Positions 46,545 through 59,643 of a DNA stretch of 64,000 bases are shown here, piece after piece. The first letter of the stretch is position 1, and every line of letters begins with the position of its first letter. The notes below the pieces were generated by a model. It made no database searches. It was given only the letters and a program-made list of their open reading frames with translations, and was not told where the DNA came from. The translations under genes and the position numbers were made by a program. This DNA comes from Eulemur rufifrons (taxonomy: Eukaryota; Chordata; Mammalia; Primates; Lemuridae), in NCBI RefSeq assembly GCF_041146395.1, contig NC_091008.1:7453501-7517500 (forward strand). Direction: 5' to 3'.

Positions 46545-47560
46545 CTATGCAGCTACAAGTTTGTCCGGGTATCCTCCAAATTTCCTCTCTCCTGTCGTCC
46601 TCGTCTGCTCCCGTTCCCTTGTGGGCCACGCAGACAACTACAATGGCCTCTGACTGGCAACCCTGGTCTCTCTCCTGTCCTCATTCAAGTTATTCTCCAT
46701 CTAGCTGCCGAAATGATCTCTTAACAATAAAAAATCATGTCATTTCCATGTTTAAAAGCCTCCAGTGGTTTCCCACACTACCCGATAAAATGCAGAACAA
46801 CTGCCAAAGCCTTGGTGGCAGATTCAAGACGGCCACAAATTCCTTGACACTCCTCCCATAGAAAGGGAGGTGTCTTCATGTTCTTCCCTTCGAGTCTGCT
46901 CTGGCCTTCGTGCCTTGTTTGATGAACAGAAGGTTCGATGTTTGATAGAGAAGGTTTGATGCCAAAGGGCAGAAGTGATGTTCTGAGACTTTCGAGAGAG
47001 GTCGCAAGAAGGCTTGGAACTGGGGTCCAGGGCTGCTCTGGGGGAAGCTCGTCTTCAAGCACGAAGTGAGCTCCCACGAGACGGCCACAGTGCCAACGTG
47101 TGAGAAGAACAGTTCACGTGGAGAGGCCCTGGAACCTGAGACGCCACGTGGGGAAAGAGGCCACGGAGCAGCGAGGCAGTGGGCGTCGAATGAAGAACCC
47201 ACCTGGACAGTGTGTTCTGCAGCTTCGGCTGCGCCAGATCATACCTGGATCAGAGAGAAATTGCCTAGAAGAGCTTTCCCATATTCCTGAATTCCAAATT
47301 TTGAGCAAAATGTTTATTTGAAGCTACAAGTTTGGGGAGTGGTTATGTCACAGAAAGAGAGAGCTCCATTGCCTCTTGTGCCCCAGAACTGTGGTTCCTG
47401 CTTCTCCCTTGGAATTTGTCCCCTTCCACGTGTCCTCTTTCCTATTGACCCAGCTGCTCTGGCTTCTCCAAACATGCCAAGCTCCTTCCCGTGCCAACAT
47501 CTTCACGTGTGCTGTGATCTCTGCTCAAACTCTGACCCCGAACCTTTTTGGGACTTGTCT
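46545..47560 (+). repeat. L2 LINE fragment interrupted by an MLT1 LTR
   Basis: Left part up to about 46811 reads AATCATGTCATTTCCATGTT, AAAGCCTCCAGTGGTTTCCC and GATAAAATGCAGAACAACTG. The right part from about 47366 reads CTTCTCCAAACATGCCAAGC and CACGTGTGCTGTGATCTCTG, the next block of L2. The 550 bp between is an MLT1-type LTR. Confidence 0.7.
46812..47365 (+). mobile_element. MLT1-type solo LTR
   Basis: Begins near GGTGGCAGATTCAAGACGGC and CACAAATTCCTTGACACTCC, has the repeated CCACGTGG-type motifs (GTTCACGTGGAGAGGCC, GACGCCACGTGGGG), and ends GAGCAAAATGTTTATTTGAA, then AAGTTTGGGGAGTGGTTATG. Inserted in L2. Confidence 0.75.
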
Positions 47561-47759
47561 CCTCCTCCTCCTTTTTTTTTTTTTTTTTCTTTCAATAATT
47601 TAAGGAGGTTTATTCTGAGTCAAATTTGAAGACCACGACCCAGAGCCTCACCAAAGAAGCCTTGAGCAAGCGGATCCCATTTGTTTCCTTCTTGTCCCGT
47701 TTTCAGCGGGTCCTGAGGTCTCTCAACCTGAATGAGCCCCATCTCCTCCGGGCCATCCT

Positions 47760-47915
47760 AGTTCATTCCTGTGTTTTTCGTAACTAGCACACATCACTGC
47801 CTGAAATGATTTTGCTCATTTGTTTCCTACCGACTCTTTTGCTAACTAGAATGAAAACTTTTTGAGACCAGAGTCTTAAGCTGTGTTTCTTTCTCACAAA
47901 TGTGTCCCAGTTCCT
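47760..47915 (+). repeat. L2 3' UTR fragment
   Basis: TGCTAACTAGAATGAAAACT, then TTGAGACCAGAGTCTTAAGC is the L2 segment near the 3' end. Confidence 0.55.
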
Positions 47916-50900
47916 TTTCTAGTCGATATATATATTTTTTATGAATACATGTAGAAGTGCTGCAAACCTAAATGAGTTTCATTCCTATTGCACCACAAGA
48001 AACTATGGCAAGAAACCACTGATGCTAGGAAAATAACAGACTTGGATCTACTCAGACGTACACCAATAAGATAGATATACCAACGAGATACAGAGAATTA
48101 GAAATATCCAAAAATGTCAAACTTTGAGTCCATTTGAGTCAGCTATAGTATATTTCCATGTGAAAATCTTTAGAAAACTACAGTTTGCACTATTTTTCTA
48201 TTATCGGTTGGCACATGGCTCAATTATCAGTTTTTTTTTTTAACTTAAATTTTTTTAGCATTTGTCCTTTAGTAATAAAAATTTAGAATTTTTTTCCTTT
48301 TTTGGTTTACACATTCATTAAGTCATTGAACAAAGAGTCCATGAAAATGTCAGGTGTGTTAATCATCAAATGAGGAGGCATTTGCCCCTTTCAAAGAAGG
48401 AAGAACAAGCTTATATTCCAATTCATGGGAATTTTTGTTTGCTTTACATTTTAGCATCCAGTGACCACTTAGGGAGAAGGCTATTGCTAATCAATAATGT
48501 TTAGGCTACTCAAGAGGAGAGAGAACATAGAGAACGTAACAAATTTGTAGAAAGAGCGTCTCTACAGGGATTTAAGAGACAAGAAATTTGATTTTATTCC
48601 ATTTCAATAAAGGTATTGGTGTGATAAACTATGTAATTGTCAGCATGTACCAGGAGAGCAAGTTTAATATATATTACAGTAGTACACATTTTAATATAGT
48701 GAACTAGAGAAACTCACTGACTAGCAAGAAATTGAAATGTTAAAATGGAAATCCAGGCGTTGAGATTCCTAGAATCTCTGAAACCATCTTGTGTCTTTCT
48801 TTCCATCTGCCTGTCAACATGACTTTCTGAAATAACTAATCTCAAAGGAATATTTTAGAAAAAAAAAAAATATCATGTGGACGTGTTTTTTTTTCCCCCC
48901 TCTAATAAATGCCAATCTGAGGCAGTGTTTTTGTCAGGAGTCTCTGTTCAAGCTTTAAAAGCCAAAAGAAATATGAAAATGAATACACTAAAATGTAATT
49001 TAAAATGCAAATACAAATTCTGCAGAAAAGCAGCAAAAGCTAATTGTAGTTTTTCTTCATGCTTGGCTCCCTAGACACACTGTGTTGGTGTTACCTTCCT
49101 CGTGTTGGGAATGCCCAGACCGCGGCCGTATTGCCACTCTGACCTCTCAGATAAAATGTATTTGGACTAAAAAAATGCCCCAAGCCCTAGTCACAGAAAT
49201 CAATAGGTACTTAACCCTGTTTAGAGGTAGGTGGACAGGCAACCAACCGTATGTGACGGTGTGCTTGTGAACTCATGAGAAATCCCCAGAATAGAAACAG
49301 TAGTTGCATGTTATAAAGAAAGGGCAACTAATGCATATTCTTTAAGAGCTCATGTAGTATAGATTTAAATAAAAAAAAAAAAATTCAAGCCCTGAATTAA
49401 GGACACCATTTGTTTTTCAACAATCAAGGCTGCACGAATACTTTATATTTAGATTAAGTCGGAGTCAATTCTAAAATGTGCAATGATAGTTTATTTTTAT
49501 GCTTATTCCTGTCATACCTGAATGCTATGTGCTACATTTTATGGTGAGCTTGGGTAAATCTATTACTTGCAGCAAAACCTTGTTCGCTCTTTTAAAAATC
49601 TTAGGACTTGTTAATTTAAAAAAAAAAAAAAAAAAGATACAAAATCATTTGTGGAGACCAACTTTTACTCTGTTTTCTTTATCCTGGAGTGGATGGGTGT
49701 GATAATAAATTCAGCCAACATGTTATCGCAGATGTGAGTGGCCTTGCACAGGTGCGTAGGAAAGCCAGCTGAAAGATACTATTTTGGGTGCAAGAGAAAG
49801 AATGGATTCACCGAAAAGATAACTGCTAGGAAACGCTTGGGTCAAAAAATTTATAATTTTGAGTTCTTCTAAATGGCCCTGGGACTCAAGCAGGATCCAT
49901 TTCTCCATTATATGTGTTAATTAGGACCACAGACCCTGTTGCCAAAAGACAGTCTTTCCCACTCCTTGTGCTTCACTATCAGAACTTTGTGACCTTCGTG
50001 GATAGAGTTCTGCTGCTTGGTGACATTTCCTGCCCTCTAGTGGGGGTGCTCCTGCATGAAGAAATGGTCAGGCAGAAACAAGGAGGCCGGAAGAGTTTGG
50101 ATAGTTGCATTAACCACAACGGGACATGATGTGGTCCCGGACGGCCACACGTGTGCCAGCCTCCAGAGGCCCTTGGGGTCCTCAGTGCGGGAGGGGTACA
50201 GAGAGTCCCTCGTGCAGCCTGAGACAGCACAAGGGCTCGGGACAGCTGTTGTCTTACGTTGCTTTGGATTTATTTCTTCTCGTTCTTCCTCTTCCAAGGT
50301 TTACCATCTGGGTTGCTTATTCTGCCGGAGAGCCGTGGCTCCTTTTAGTAACACGGCACCTGCACACTTTGAGAGGAAAGGCAGAATCCCCTGGTAAACT
50401 CCATCAGTGACCTTGCGCCTGGAATCACACCCCGCTGTTGGCACGTGTGACGCGGTGGGTGTGAGGAGATGGCAAGCGTGTGGGGAGGAAAAGGAGCTGA
50501 AGTTCCTTTCTGAACTTCACGGGAAGTGTCAGTTGAACCAAGTGAAGAACGAGTTTTAAAGCAAGCTTTATAGGTATTAGTCCTATATCCACCAGTCTTA
50601 AAGTTTTATCAAAGAAGTCAAAAGTGTGCTAAGCATTCCTCATTGCACAACTGCTTTATTTTCTCTGCAATCCCTTGCCTTTAGTTCCAAAGATATTTTT
50701 TTAATCCCATGTTTTTCTTTGGCGGAAGGGAGGAAGTTAGCCGATGCCTCCTTCCAGAAACCGCACGCCTGAGTTCCTCTGTGTGAAAACAGAAGACGAT
50801 TCTTTTATCATAACACTCAGATATACATTGTTTTAGTAATTATTTTTGAATGAATATTGTACTATGTTTTATAAAATGAGGGCGGGGCTGTCCTTTACTG

Positions 50901-51535
50901 CACCTCATGCCCAGAAGAGAGATACATTCTAAATGCATTTGCTTATTTGTGAAATATTATGCATATGACATAAAATTGAAAACAGAAAACCGGGAGAGGG
51001 AAGAGAAGTCTTAACGTGGAAGGATAACAGAAGGTGAATCAGACGTAGGAAAATGCGCAGAAGCATCCAATTTCAGCCTGTCTGTCTGATCTTTGGTTGT
51101 CAGCGTTTCTCTGTATTTTCTAGCTTCCTCAATTCGAAACTGTTCCTCCCCTCCCCACCCAAACCGAAGCCTCGTTTCCTATTTCCTCATATAGCCAGTT
51201 GTCATTCCTAACGTGAGCCTGGCAGTGTGACTAAAGAAAAAAAAAAAAAGATTGAATATTTTAAGATCTACAGTAGTTGAATAAAAAAGGACCAAATATT
51301 CTTTTCTCTATTGTCAGCTAAGAATGAATCTCTCTCCAAAATAGGTAACGGATCTAAGATCAGAGGTGCTTTAGGCTCTACGTGGTTGTCGATTATATTT
51401 CATTTTCTATGTTTCTCTGAATTCCTCCTCCTCTAGGACGCTCACGTTAACGCCTTTCATTTATGAACATCTGTCCCTTATGCTGCTCCTGTAGAATGAC
51501 TGTAATAATACTATTAGCGCTACTACAACTGTTCT
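47916..51535. other. Unassigned, gene-poor sequence
   Basis: About 3.6 kb with several homopolymer runs (48860-48870, 49370-49384, 49619-49635, 51237-51251) and no recognised repeat family or supported exon. Confidence 0.4.
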
Positions 51536-51539
51536 TTAA

Positions 51540-51745
51540 TGGTTGCAAACCCTGTAGTATTAGTATGTGCTGGGCATTATTGTAAACACTACACATTAAC
51601 TCATTTATCTTTTTACCGTCCTGTAGCATAAGTACTATGACTGTCTACATTTTACAGAGCAGGAAACTGAGCTCAGAGAAGTTAATGAACTTAACGAAGA
51701 TCACTCAGCCAGTAAGCTTAGAACTGAGATTCAAAACCACCTGAT
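51540..51745 (-). repeat. MIR SINE
   Basis: Inverted MIR: TATGTGCTGGGCATTATTGT, TTTTACAGAGCAGGAAACTG, AGATCACTCAGCCAGTAAGC. Confidence 0.85.
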
Positions 51746-51749
51746 GCGG

Positions 51750-52047
51750 GCCAGGTGTCATGACTCCCGCCTGTCATCCCAGCACTTTGGAAGGCCAAGA
51801 TGGGAGGATCGCTTGAGGCCAGGAGTTCAAGACCACCCCGGGCAACATAATGAGACCCCCATCTCCAGGGGGGGTCTGGAGAAATTAGCCAGGAATGGTG
51901 GTGTGCACCTGGAGTCCTAGCTACCCGGGAGGCCGAGGCAGGAGGATTGCTTGAGCCCATGAGTTCGAGGCTGCAGTAAGCTATGGTCAGGTCACTGCAC
52001 TCCAGCCTGGGTGACAGAGTGACATCCTATCTCTAAGATAAAAATAA
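51750..52047 (+). mobile_element. Older Alu (AluJ-like)
   Basis: Two arms with CAGCACTTTGGAAGGCCAAG and GAGGCTGCAGTAAGCTATGG. This is the ancestral primate form without the strepsirrhine linker. Confidence 0.9.
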
Positions 52048-52720
52048 AAATAAAACCAACTGGTGTGGATCCAGAATTAATGTCATTAAACATATGTGTG
52101 TGCCATCTTCCTATGATAATTGCTAAAATTTGTTGCATTTTTACCATCGACAATGTAAAGGAAGAGTAAAGCAATACATTAATATCATATATCATAGTAA
52201 TAGGTAGCGTAGCACGCACTCTCACTAGTCCTGTGTGACGCCTTGGAATTGAGGTGCTCAGGAAAACACTTCGGCATTAACGAAGGTGATGATCTTAGTT
52301 AAGCAAAACTAACTTGAGGATTACCCGAGAAATGTTTCCTTCATAGTGACAACCACTTTTGAAATTAGCCCATTTATCTTTCTCTAACTGTTCCTCTCCC
52401 CCTCTCTATCTGGCCTGTTCCAGGGTATGTTGTCCTCTGTTATCTTTTCCTCTGATTCGGTCGTGAGGTCTCTCTCTGGTGAGAAGCTCTGCGCTCCAGC
52501 CCTGCTCGACGGTGGCCCAGGGGAGATGGAGGTGGACACTCTCAGTGCACCTTGACCAGGATACTGCTTCATCCTGGTCGACGGCCTGATGCCAGAGTGT
52601 CTGACCCATGACCAGGTGTCCCTCTCACAGGAAACTTGTTTAAACTGGCAGACACCTTTGAGGCTCTTGTCTGACTTGTGTCCAGTTTATTCCCACCAAG
52701 ATAGCCACTCTGCAATAGCC
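52048..52720. other. Unassigned; may include leader of the adjacent LTR
   Basis: From about 52390 to 52720 the sequence could be the internal leader that follows the minus-strand LTR, but no gag motif is visible. Confidence 0.3.
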
Positions 52721-52721
52721 C

Positions 52722-53269
52722 TGACCGGAGGACCGTTAGACTCCGGTGTGTTGCCCAGAAGAGACACAGGAGGGAGCATGACAAAACGCGTGAGATAACA
52801 GAAGCAGTTTTTATTACTCAGAGATCCCAGAGAGAAGAGGACAGCGTGTCTTGCAGGGCCAATGAGAAGTGGGGAGCTTTCTGGAACTAGTAGGTGGGGG
52901 GCAAGAGAGAATGAGGGACCTGAGGGTCAAAGCCTTTATTGGGGTCCAGGGTGTGACCCACAGACGTTGCCCATGGTGAGTTCCAATTGGTGAATTTAGA
53001 GTAAGCAGGCGTGAGTTCCAGAAGGTTCTGCTATGACTGGAAGGTGGGCACTGAGGCGTATCTGCACACCACATGCAGAGTGTGGGGGTCTGTGGGGAGA
53101 ATCAGGTAGGCTGCAGCCAGCTGCCTCTCAGGGAGGGGTCACCGGGCGGTGGTTGCATATGGCAGACGTCTGGATCAATCACATGGGGGAACTGGGAGGA
53201 GACAGAGGGCTGGAACCTGTCGAGGGCGACTAAGCCCTGACTCTGGTATGAGAAAGTCCAACTTACATT
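52722..53269 (-). mobile_element. ERV1-like LTR
   Basis: Minus strand shows an LTR-like order: a start near TGTAAGTTGGACTTTCTCAT, CAATAAAGGCTTTGACCCTC, GTAATAAAAACTGCTTCTG, then CTTCTGGGCAACACACCGGA and an end near CCTCCGGTCA. Two polyadenylation signals are present. Near the end, CCGGAG and CTCCGG are 6-bp inverted arms around a 10-bp loop (52724-52745). Confidence 0.6.
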
Positions 53270-53559
53270 TAAAATGAATGCCAAGGCAAATGAACTTACA
53301 AGAATTCACTACATCCTCAATTCCAGAGCCATTTTTCTGGTAAGAAACAAAACATGATTGGCCATGCATGGATGGAATTATTATCATTATTATTATACTA
53401 GCACATATACTCATATAGAAATAACTAGGATGCAGACTCAGTGGGAGGAAGGGCTGGTTGCTTCATAAAGGAGTAAGTGGCAGAAACGGAGGAAACAGAC
53501 TCCCAGAGAAAGCTTGACAGCCCTTATAACTTTTCTAGAAGGAACAACATAAAGCATGA

Positions 53560-53830
53560 CAGTCCCTGTAACCCTAGCACTCTGGGAAGTGGAGAAGGGA
53601 GGATTTCTTGAGCTCAGAAGTTCGAGACCAGCCTCAGCAAGAGTGAGACTCTGTCTCTACTAAAATTCAAAAAATTAGCTGGGCGTGGTGGCACGTGCCT
53701 GTAGTCCCAGCTACTTGGGAGGCTGAGGCAGGAGGATCCAGGAGTTTGAGGTTGCTGTCAGCTATGATGACGCCACTGCACTCTACTGGGGCAACAGAGT
53801 GAGACTCTGTGTCACAAAATAAAATAAAGT
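53560..53830 (+). mobile_element. Alu SINE, older, shortened
   Basis: Plus orientation. The strepsirrhine-like CAGCAAGAGTGAGACTCTGT is present, but the linker is short (AAAATTCAAAAAATTAGCTG), and the right arm lost about 15 bp (GGAGGATCCAGGAG). Tail AAAATAAAATAAAG. Confidence 0.9.
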
Positions 53831-53914
53831 AAATTAAAAAAAATAATAATAAATAAATTACCAATGTACCCATCAGCAGAATAAAAAAATATTTTTTAAA
53901 AAAGCATAATAGAA

Positions 53915-54185
53915 TATAAACACTGGCTTTGGAGGCAAGCAGTCCTGTGTTTGAAGCCCTGCTCTGCCGTCTAATACTGTATATCTTCTGTTGGTAAAAG
54001 TTACAATTTGCTCTCTCTGAACCTCAGATTCCTTGTATGTAAAATGGGGGTGTTGGGGATCAGAACGCTTATCTTGGAGAATTGCGGTGAAGATTATGGG
54101 TTGCATGGACCTATGGGAAAAATACTAACGCGGTATTCGGCACATAGGCAGGTGCTCAGTTTATGGCAGCTCTTACGTTACCAGC
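53915..54185 (+). repeat. MIR SINE, nearly full length
   Basis: Plus orientation: GGCAAGCAGTCCTGTGTTTG, CTGAACCTCAGATTCCTTGT, TGTAAAATGGGGGTGTTGGG, ATTCGGCACATAGGCAGGTG. Confidence 0.85.
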
Positions 54186-57040
54186 CTGGATGGTGACTTT
54201 CTTACGACGTGATGACGACATGCCATGAAAGCCCACAGAAATCAGAAGTTGACAGACACGAGAAGTTAAGACACAGAAGGCAAAGTCATAATGCCACAAG
54301 GAATCCACTAATGTTCTCAGCAAGTTACTGTTCTCCATCATTGAGGGTGGGTTTGCCTTTGTCTCCCCTGCGCGATCCAGCCCCTGCCCACGCGTGCTCT
54401 GACGTGGCTGTGTCTGACACAGTGCAACGGTGGAAGAGAAAAGTACTAACTTACCCCCAGTTACAGTTTATAATCCGGGACGAGGTTAAAAATATTTGAC
54501 GGCTGAATAGGAGAGTCACCTGCGTTGTACCCTCCCACCGACTGCCGGTATCAGCACGCACTCTTGTCACGAACAGTCAGAACCGACTCTCAGACTACGC
54601 CAGCGTGGGCTTTCTCACCAACTAAACAGCTATTTTTATAGATCAGGAAACACCTGGACAAGAAGGCAGGTGACTCTAACATATGACTTCACTCCTCTGT
54701 GAGCCACTTGGAGACATGTGCTCTGTAAAATGCCCACCCTCGTGCCTGGGTTTCACTCTCAAAAGATTGCTCTCCCTTTCCCTGTCCACGAGGAAAATTC
54801 CTTTAACAAGTGGAATGAAAAGTGAAGTTTTAATCTTGCACCTTAAAGAGTAATAGCATAGTAATTGGAGCTGTCTCAGCATAGCCACCAAATATTGAAA
54901 AAAAATTACCTGGCGACTTTCACTTTGGCAAATCATAACAAAAAAAAAATCACGCAAGATAAAGAGTAACCAAATATACAACATTTCACTTTAATCTCGA
55001 GATCAGCAGCAATTTCAGCAAATGTGAACTGGGCGGCTTTTTAAAATATTAAAATACAGGCTTGTATCAAAAGTTTAGGTTGGAGACATGTTAAGTTGGT
55101 CTGAGAAGTCTCTAAGCGTCCTTTCACCTTCAGTCTGAAAAGAGACATTTAGCAAATACCTACTGTCAGCGTTGGAAAGGGAAGAAGTACAGGAAACTAA
55201 AGCCTGTTTATTGAGTAGCACGATACTCGGGGTATTGCTGAAGACAAGTCAGTTCTATCCAAATCCCTTGGCTGGTAGGAGCCTGGGGAATTTGGCCTTG
55301 GTTGGCATCGTGGTCCTTGGAGCGTGTTTCTACGTTCAACGCCCAAGGGATGCCGGGAGCACAGGTTGGGTGTGTATTGTGAACCTGTCAAAGATCACAA
55401 AAGGGCAACCTAAACTCTGCAAGAAATGGTATTTTAGGAAGAATCAGTGCGTGTACTTGATGCTCTCTTCCCATTCCCTGCATATTAGATTAGAAATAGC
55501 TTAAAGGTATTTACAACATCTGGGTTTCCTTTCTATTGACTGGAACCTGCAGTCTTGGGGCCACGTGCCGCCTTCTGGATCCTTGAGTGAAGGCTTCTGA
55601 CTGAATCCAAATTTTACAGAACCAATCCTTTCAGAATCAATCCTTGTAATTTGTTCCGTGAAGTTTGGATTCAGTTGAGGGGCTGCACTTGGGGATCTGG
55701 GGGGTCACATGTGGCCTTGAGACCACGGGTCCCCCCCTCCCCCGGGCGTGGACCACAGTGGCAGAGCTCCAGGTGGGCTCGTTCTCAGCCTGAAGGTGAG
55801 GGTCTAGCCGGGCGGTGCTTTCTCTGCCAGCGAGGTGGGTTCGTCCCGGTGTGACTGGCAGGATTCAGCGCTGGGTCAGTTGTCAGCACAAACTCTGTTG
55901 TCGTTCTGACACGGTCACATGAGCTGCCTGTTTGCATGTGTGGGAAATACTGTGTAGACAGCACTCACTGGTGTAGACAGCACTCACTGGTGTAGACAGA
56001 ACAGCACCTGCGCCAGGAGCACAGCTGCGCACGCTGCAGACACCTTGGCTTCCTCCTCCTCTTCAGGTGGCCTGAGTCCTGCAGTAGCCGAGCCCAGGAG
56101 GGTTCTTTGGCCTCCCCAGCCACAGTGGGCAGCTTCCCAGGGCCAGGAAGGCAGTTCCGACTGGCAAACAGCCCTTTCTTTTTAATTCAAGTTACTGACA
56201 CCTTCTGCAGGAGAGAAGCAGCAGTGGGAAAGGGCTGGTCCTCACTGTGCACTGATGACGTCGAAACTGGTATCTTCATTCAGATATCTTAAGCTGGACT
56301 TATCTGAGAATATCAACAAGTCATTGCAGAAAAAGATAAAGCTTTATCGTGATCATCACCACCATTATCATCGGGGGGAGGATACAGGGGTGCTTAAATG
56401 GTACCCTGAAGACTCCTAGGCTCCTGGAGTGGGACCATGTGACTTGGCACCTGTGTTGCGAGAACATCTCGTAAGCAGGTACGAAGCCAAGTGAACACGT
56501 GTGAACAAGAATACTCAGCAAGGAGGAAATGTTTATTTTATCGGTGAGTATCAAGTCTACCCAGAAATAGGATAGAACTGCTTCATCTGCTCCATGGACA
56601 GGGCCATCTAGGCTCCAAGACAACAGGTCACTGGTGCAGATGTCAGGAGCAAAAAAAAAAAATAATAATAACAATGATAATAATAATAAGGCTGTACGTC
56701 TGTCCCTTTAGCGAGGCCCTGGTAAATAAGCATTTTCCAGCGTACAAGCATGTTTCACTAGCCCACCCTCCCCGAGGAGGGGAACATCGTAAATCAAATC
56801 TGCACGCTTTGATGCTCACCGGACAGTGTTTTCCTCCTGAGCAAGTCGGAAGAGAGGCTAATTGTTTGGCTGGCTGCCTTTTGCATGTATATTATGAGTG
56901 AATACTGCATATTTTAATTGATAGTTCATAAATCTGCAGATCATAGGAAGGGGAAAAGGAAGTTCAGTGTGTGCCAAGAGCGGAGCAGACAACCGGGTGT
57001 GAAACATTGTTTCCTTTCCCTTTCTTTCCTTTCTTTTCTT
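54186..57040. other. Unassigned, gene-poor sequence
   Basis: Contains the 19-bp tandem repeat at 55953 and an A-run at 56650. ORFs on both strands are short and unsupported. Confidence 0.4.
55953..55999. repeat. 19-bp tandem repeat, 2.5 copies
   Basis: TGTAGACAGCACTCACTGG at 55953-55971 and 55972-55990, then a partial TGTAGACAG. The copies are identical, so the duplication is recent. Confidence 0.95.
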
Positions 57041-57044
57041 TTTT

Positions 57045-58165
57045 CGTTTTAAAGATACAGCTTTACCGAGGTGTAAGCGACATACATTATTGCATATATA
57101 CGTGTCAAGTGCACAACTGATGAAGCTATATATGCATATATCCATGAAACATCGTACAGTTAAGGTCATTAGCATACTCTCCTCTCCCGAGATACTTGTG
57201 CCTCTTTGTAATCTTTTCCTCCTGCTCGTCGTCTTTCCCCTTCCCCAGGCAGGCACGGGTCTGCTTGTTGTTACTGTAGATTACTTTGCGTTTTCTAGAA
57301 TTTTATATAAACGGAATCATACAATACGTAGTTTTTTGGGCATCTAGTTTCTTTCACGCATTATACTTTCCTTGAGATTCATGCACATTGTCATGTGCCA
57401 ATAGTTGGTTCTTTTGTATTGCAGAGTAGTCTAACTATGTGGATACAGGACCATTTGTTTATCCATTCGCATGCTGATGGTATTTGGATTTTTTTCCCTT
57501 TTTTTTTTTTTTTTTTTTTTGGCTATTACAAATTAAGCTGCTGTGAACATTCACATACAATTCTTTGTGTGGACAGATGCTTCCATTCCTTTTGGGTAAA
57601 TAGCCAGGAATGAAATGGTGGACTCCTGTCTTGTGTGCCTGCTTATTTAAGAAACAAAGTGCCCAACTGTTTTCCAAAGTAGTTGCACCACTTCACATGT
57701 CCCTCTGCAGGGTGTGAGGTTCCAGTTCCTCCACATTCTTCCAGACATTTGATATGGTTAAGTTTTAAAATGCTACTCATTTCAATAGATGTACCATGGT
57801 ACCTTGCTGTGGTTTTAATTTACATTTCCTCAATAACTAATGATGTTGAACGCCTTTTCATCTGGGTTTTTTTCTTCCTGATCAGCCTGAATTCTTTGGG
57901 GGAGGTATCTGTTGAAATTTTTTTCTCATTATTATTTTTTCTCTTACTATTGAGTTTTTAGAGTTCTTCCTGTACTCTTCAAATAAGTCCTTCATCAAAT
58001 ATATGATTCGCAAATATTATTTCCTAGTCTTTGGCTTTTCACTCTCTTAATAGCATTTTTAAAAGAGCAGGTTTTTAATTTTGATGAAGTCCAAATTATC
58101 AATTTTTTTTAATAGATCTTGCTTTCAGTACAGTACCTGAGGTCACAGTGCTGTTCTTCAGTATT
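57045..58165 (-). mobile_element. L1M fragment (ORF2 end and 3' UTR)
   Basis: Plus-strand text is inverted L1M: TTTTATATAAACGGAATCAT, GTTTATCCATTCGCATGCTG, GGCTATTACAAATTAAGCTG, TGTTTTCCAAAGTAGTTGCA and, at the right, AGGTTTTTAATTTTGATGAA from ORF2. No intact frame. Confidence 0.85.
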
Positions 58166-58169
58166 TCCT

Positions 58170-59290
58170 GTTTCTCTTTCCATCCCTTAGTGTCAGGAGG
58201 AGAAGTGTCAGAGCTGGTTTCTAGATGTGAAGAGATTCCTGTTTTCTGAATTCAATAGCTCTGCACAATCTGGCTACTTGCCATTTGGATTCGAAGCATT
58301 AGGAAGAAGACAGGAAAAGGAGACTTGAAAACTTTCTGTGAAACCTCACATTCTAACTAAGAAAAGAAAGCCACTAATTGCTTTCGGAGAACTTGTCAAG
58401 AAGGTTTCAGATGTACTCACAGTCGGTTTTTCCAAGAAAAAAAGTAAAAGCAGTTTTATGCAGTATTTTGAAATGTTAACCAGTGGCATTTATGATTTAG
58501 CAAAACTGGGAAATGGGAAGAACTTTCTTGGCATTTTAATTTTAAAGTGTAATTAAAATATTCTTCCTTTCACTGGTTCTCTCTAATTTAGATTCTGTAT
58601 TTCTGAAATATGAACTTAGCTAATGATTCAAAATAGCCAATGTAGGTGCTAAATGAGCAGTTCTAAAAACTTAAAATTTAAGTTATAATATAAGTCCAAA
58701 TGTTCCACTTGGCCATAATTTTTGGAACTATTTGCCATGGATTATAATTCTGATATGAGCTCTATTTGTTGAAATTGCTTTAATTCAAGGCACATTCTAA
58801 ATATTTTCCAAAACACTCTAGTGTTTTAAGTCACCAAATATAGAAATGAAACTTCTCCCTTAAGCCACTCCCTTTAAAGCAAACCTCATTACCTTCAAGA
58901 AGAAAATTATGTGAAAATGTTCAATTAAATTAAATTCTTGTAAAAGCAGATAATCTGAAAGAGTTGCTTAGTTAATACTAGGTGATCCTTGTCCGTTCTG
59001 ATGTCATCACCGATAGGGCTCATTACTTTTGAGACTTGAGATCGTTGTACAGAAGTCTTGCATGTTCCACACTCTGAGGTTTAGATTTAAAACTATGACA
59101 CTGCACCAAGGACAGCGTCTACCACTAAAGCTGGTTTAAATAGTTTGAAATGCAGTCAGGAAGGTGGTTTTGCATTGACAGTCTAAAAGCCAGCTGAAGG
59201 GTTTGGAAATGCTCACACAGGAGGGCGGGAGAGGGGGTTGAATTTCTTGCCATGGGCCGTCACGGGAGCAACTGTTAACAATTTAAACAA
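58170..59290. other. Unassigned A/T-rich sequence with one protein-like ORF
   Basis: A 72-codon plus frame at 58338-58556 (includes KKRKPLIAFGELVKKVSDVL) has weak splice-like flanks only. The rest shows no known repeat. Confidence 0.3.
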
Positions 59291-59300
59291 GGACTATGTT

Positions 59301-59643
59301 TTTTTTTTGTTTTTTTTTTTTTGAGACAGAGTCTCACTCTGTTGCCCAGGCTAGAGTGAGTGCCGTGGCGTCAGCCTAGCCCACAGCAACCTCAAACTCC
59401 TGGGCTCAAGCGATCCTCCTGCCTCAGCCTCCCGAGTAGCTGGGACTACAGGCATGCGCCACCATGCCCGGCTAATTTTTTGTATATATATACTTTAGTT
59501 GTCCATATAATTTCTTTCTATTTGTAGTAGAGACGGGGTCTCCCTCTTGCTCAGGCTGGTCTCGAACTCCTGACCTCGAGCGATCCACCCGCCTGGGCCT
59601 CCCAGAGTGCTAGGATTACAGGCGTGAGCCACCGCGCCCGGCC
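59301..59643 (-). mobile_element. Alu SINE, strepsirrhine type
   Basis: Minus orientation, low divergence, lemur-type linker. I did not find a clear target duplication. Confidence 0.94.
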
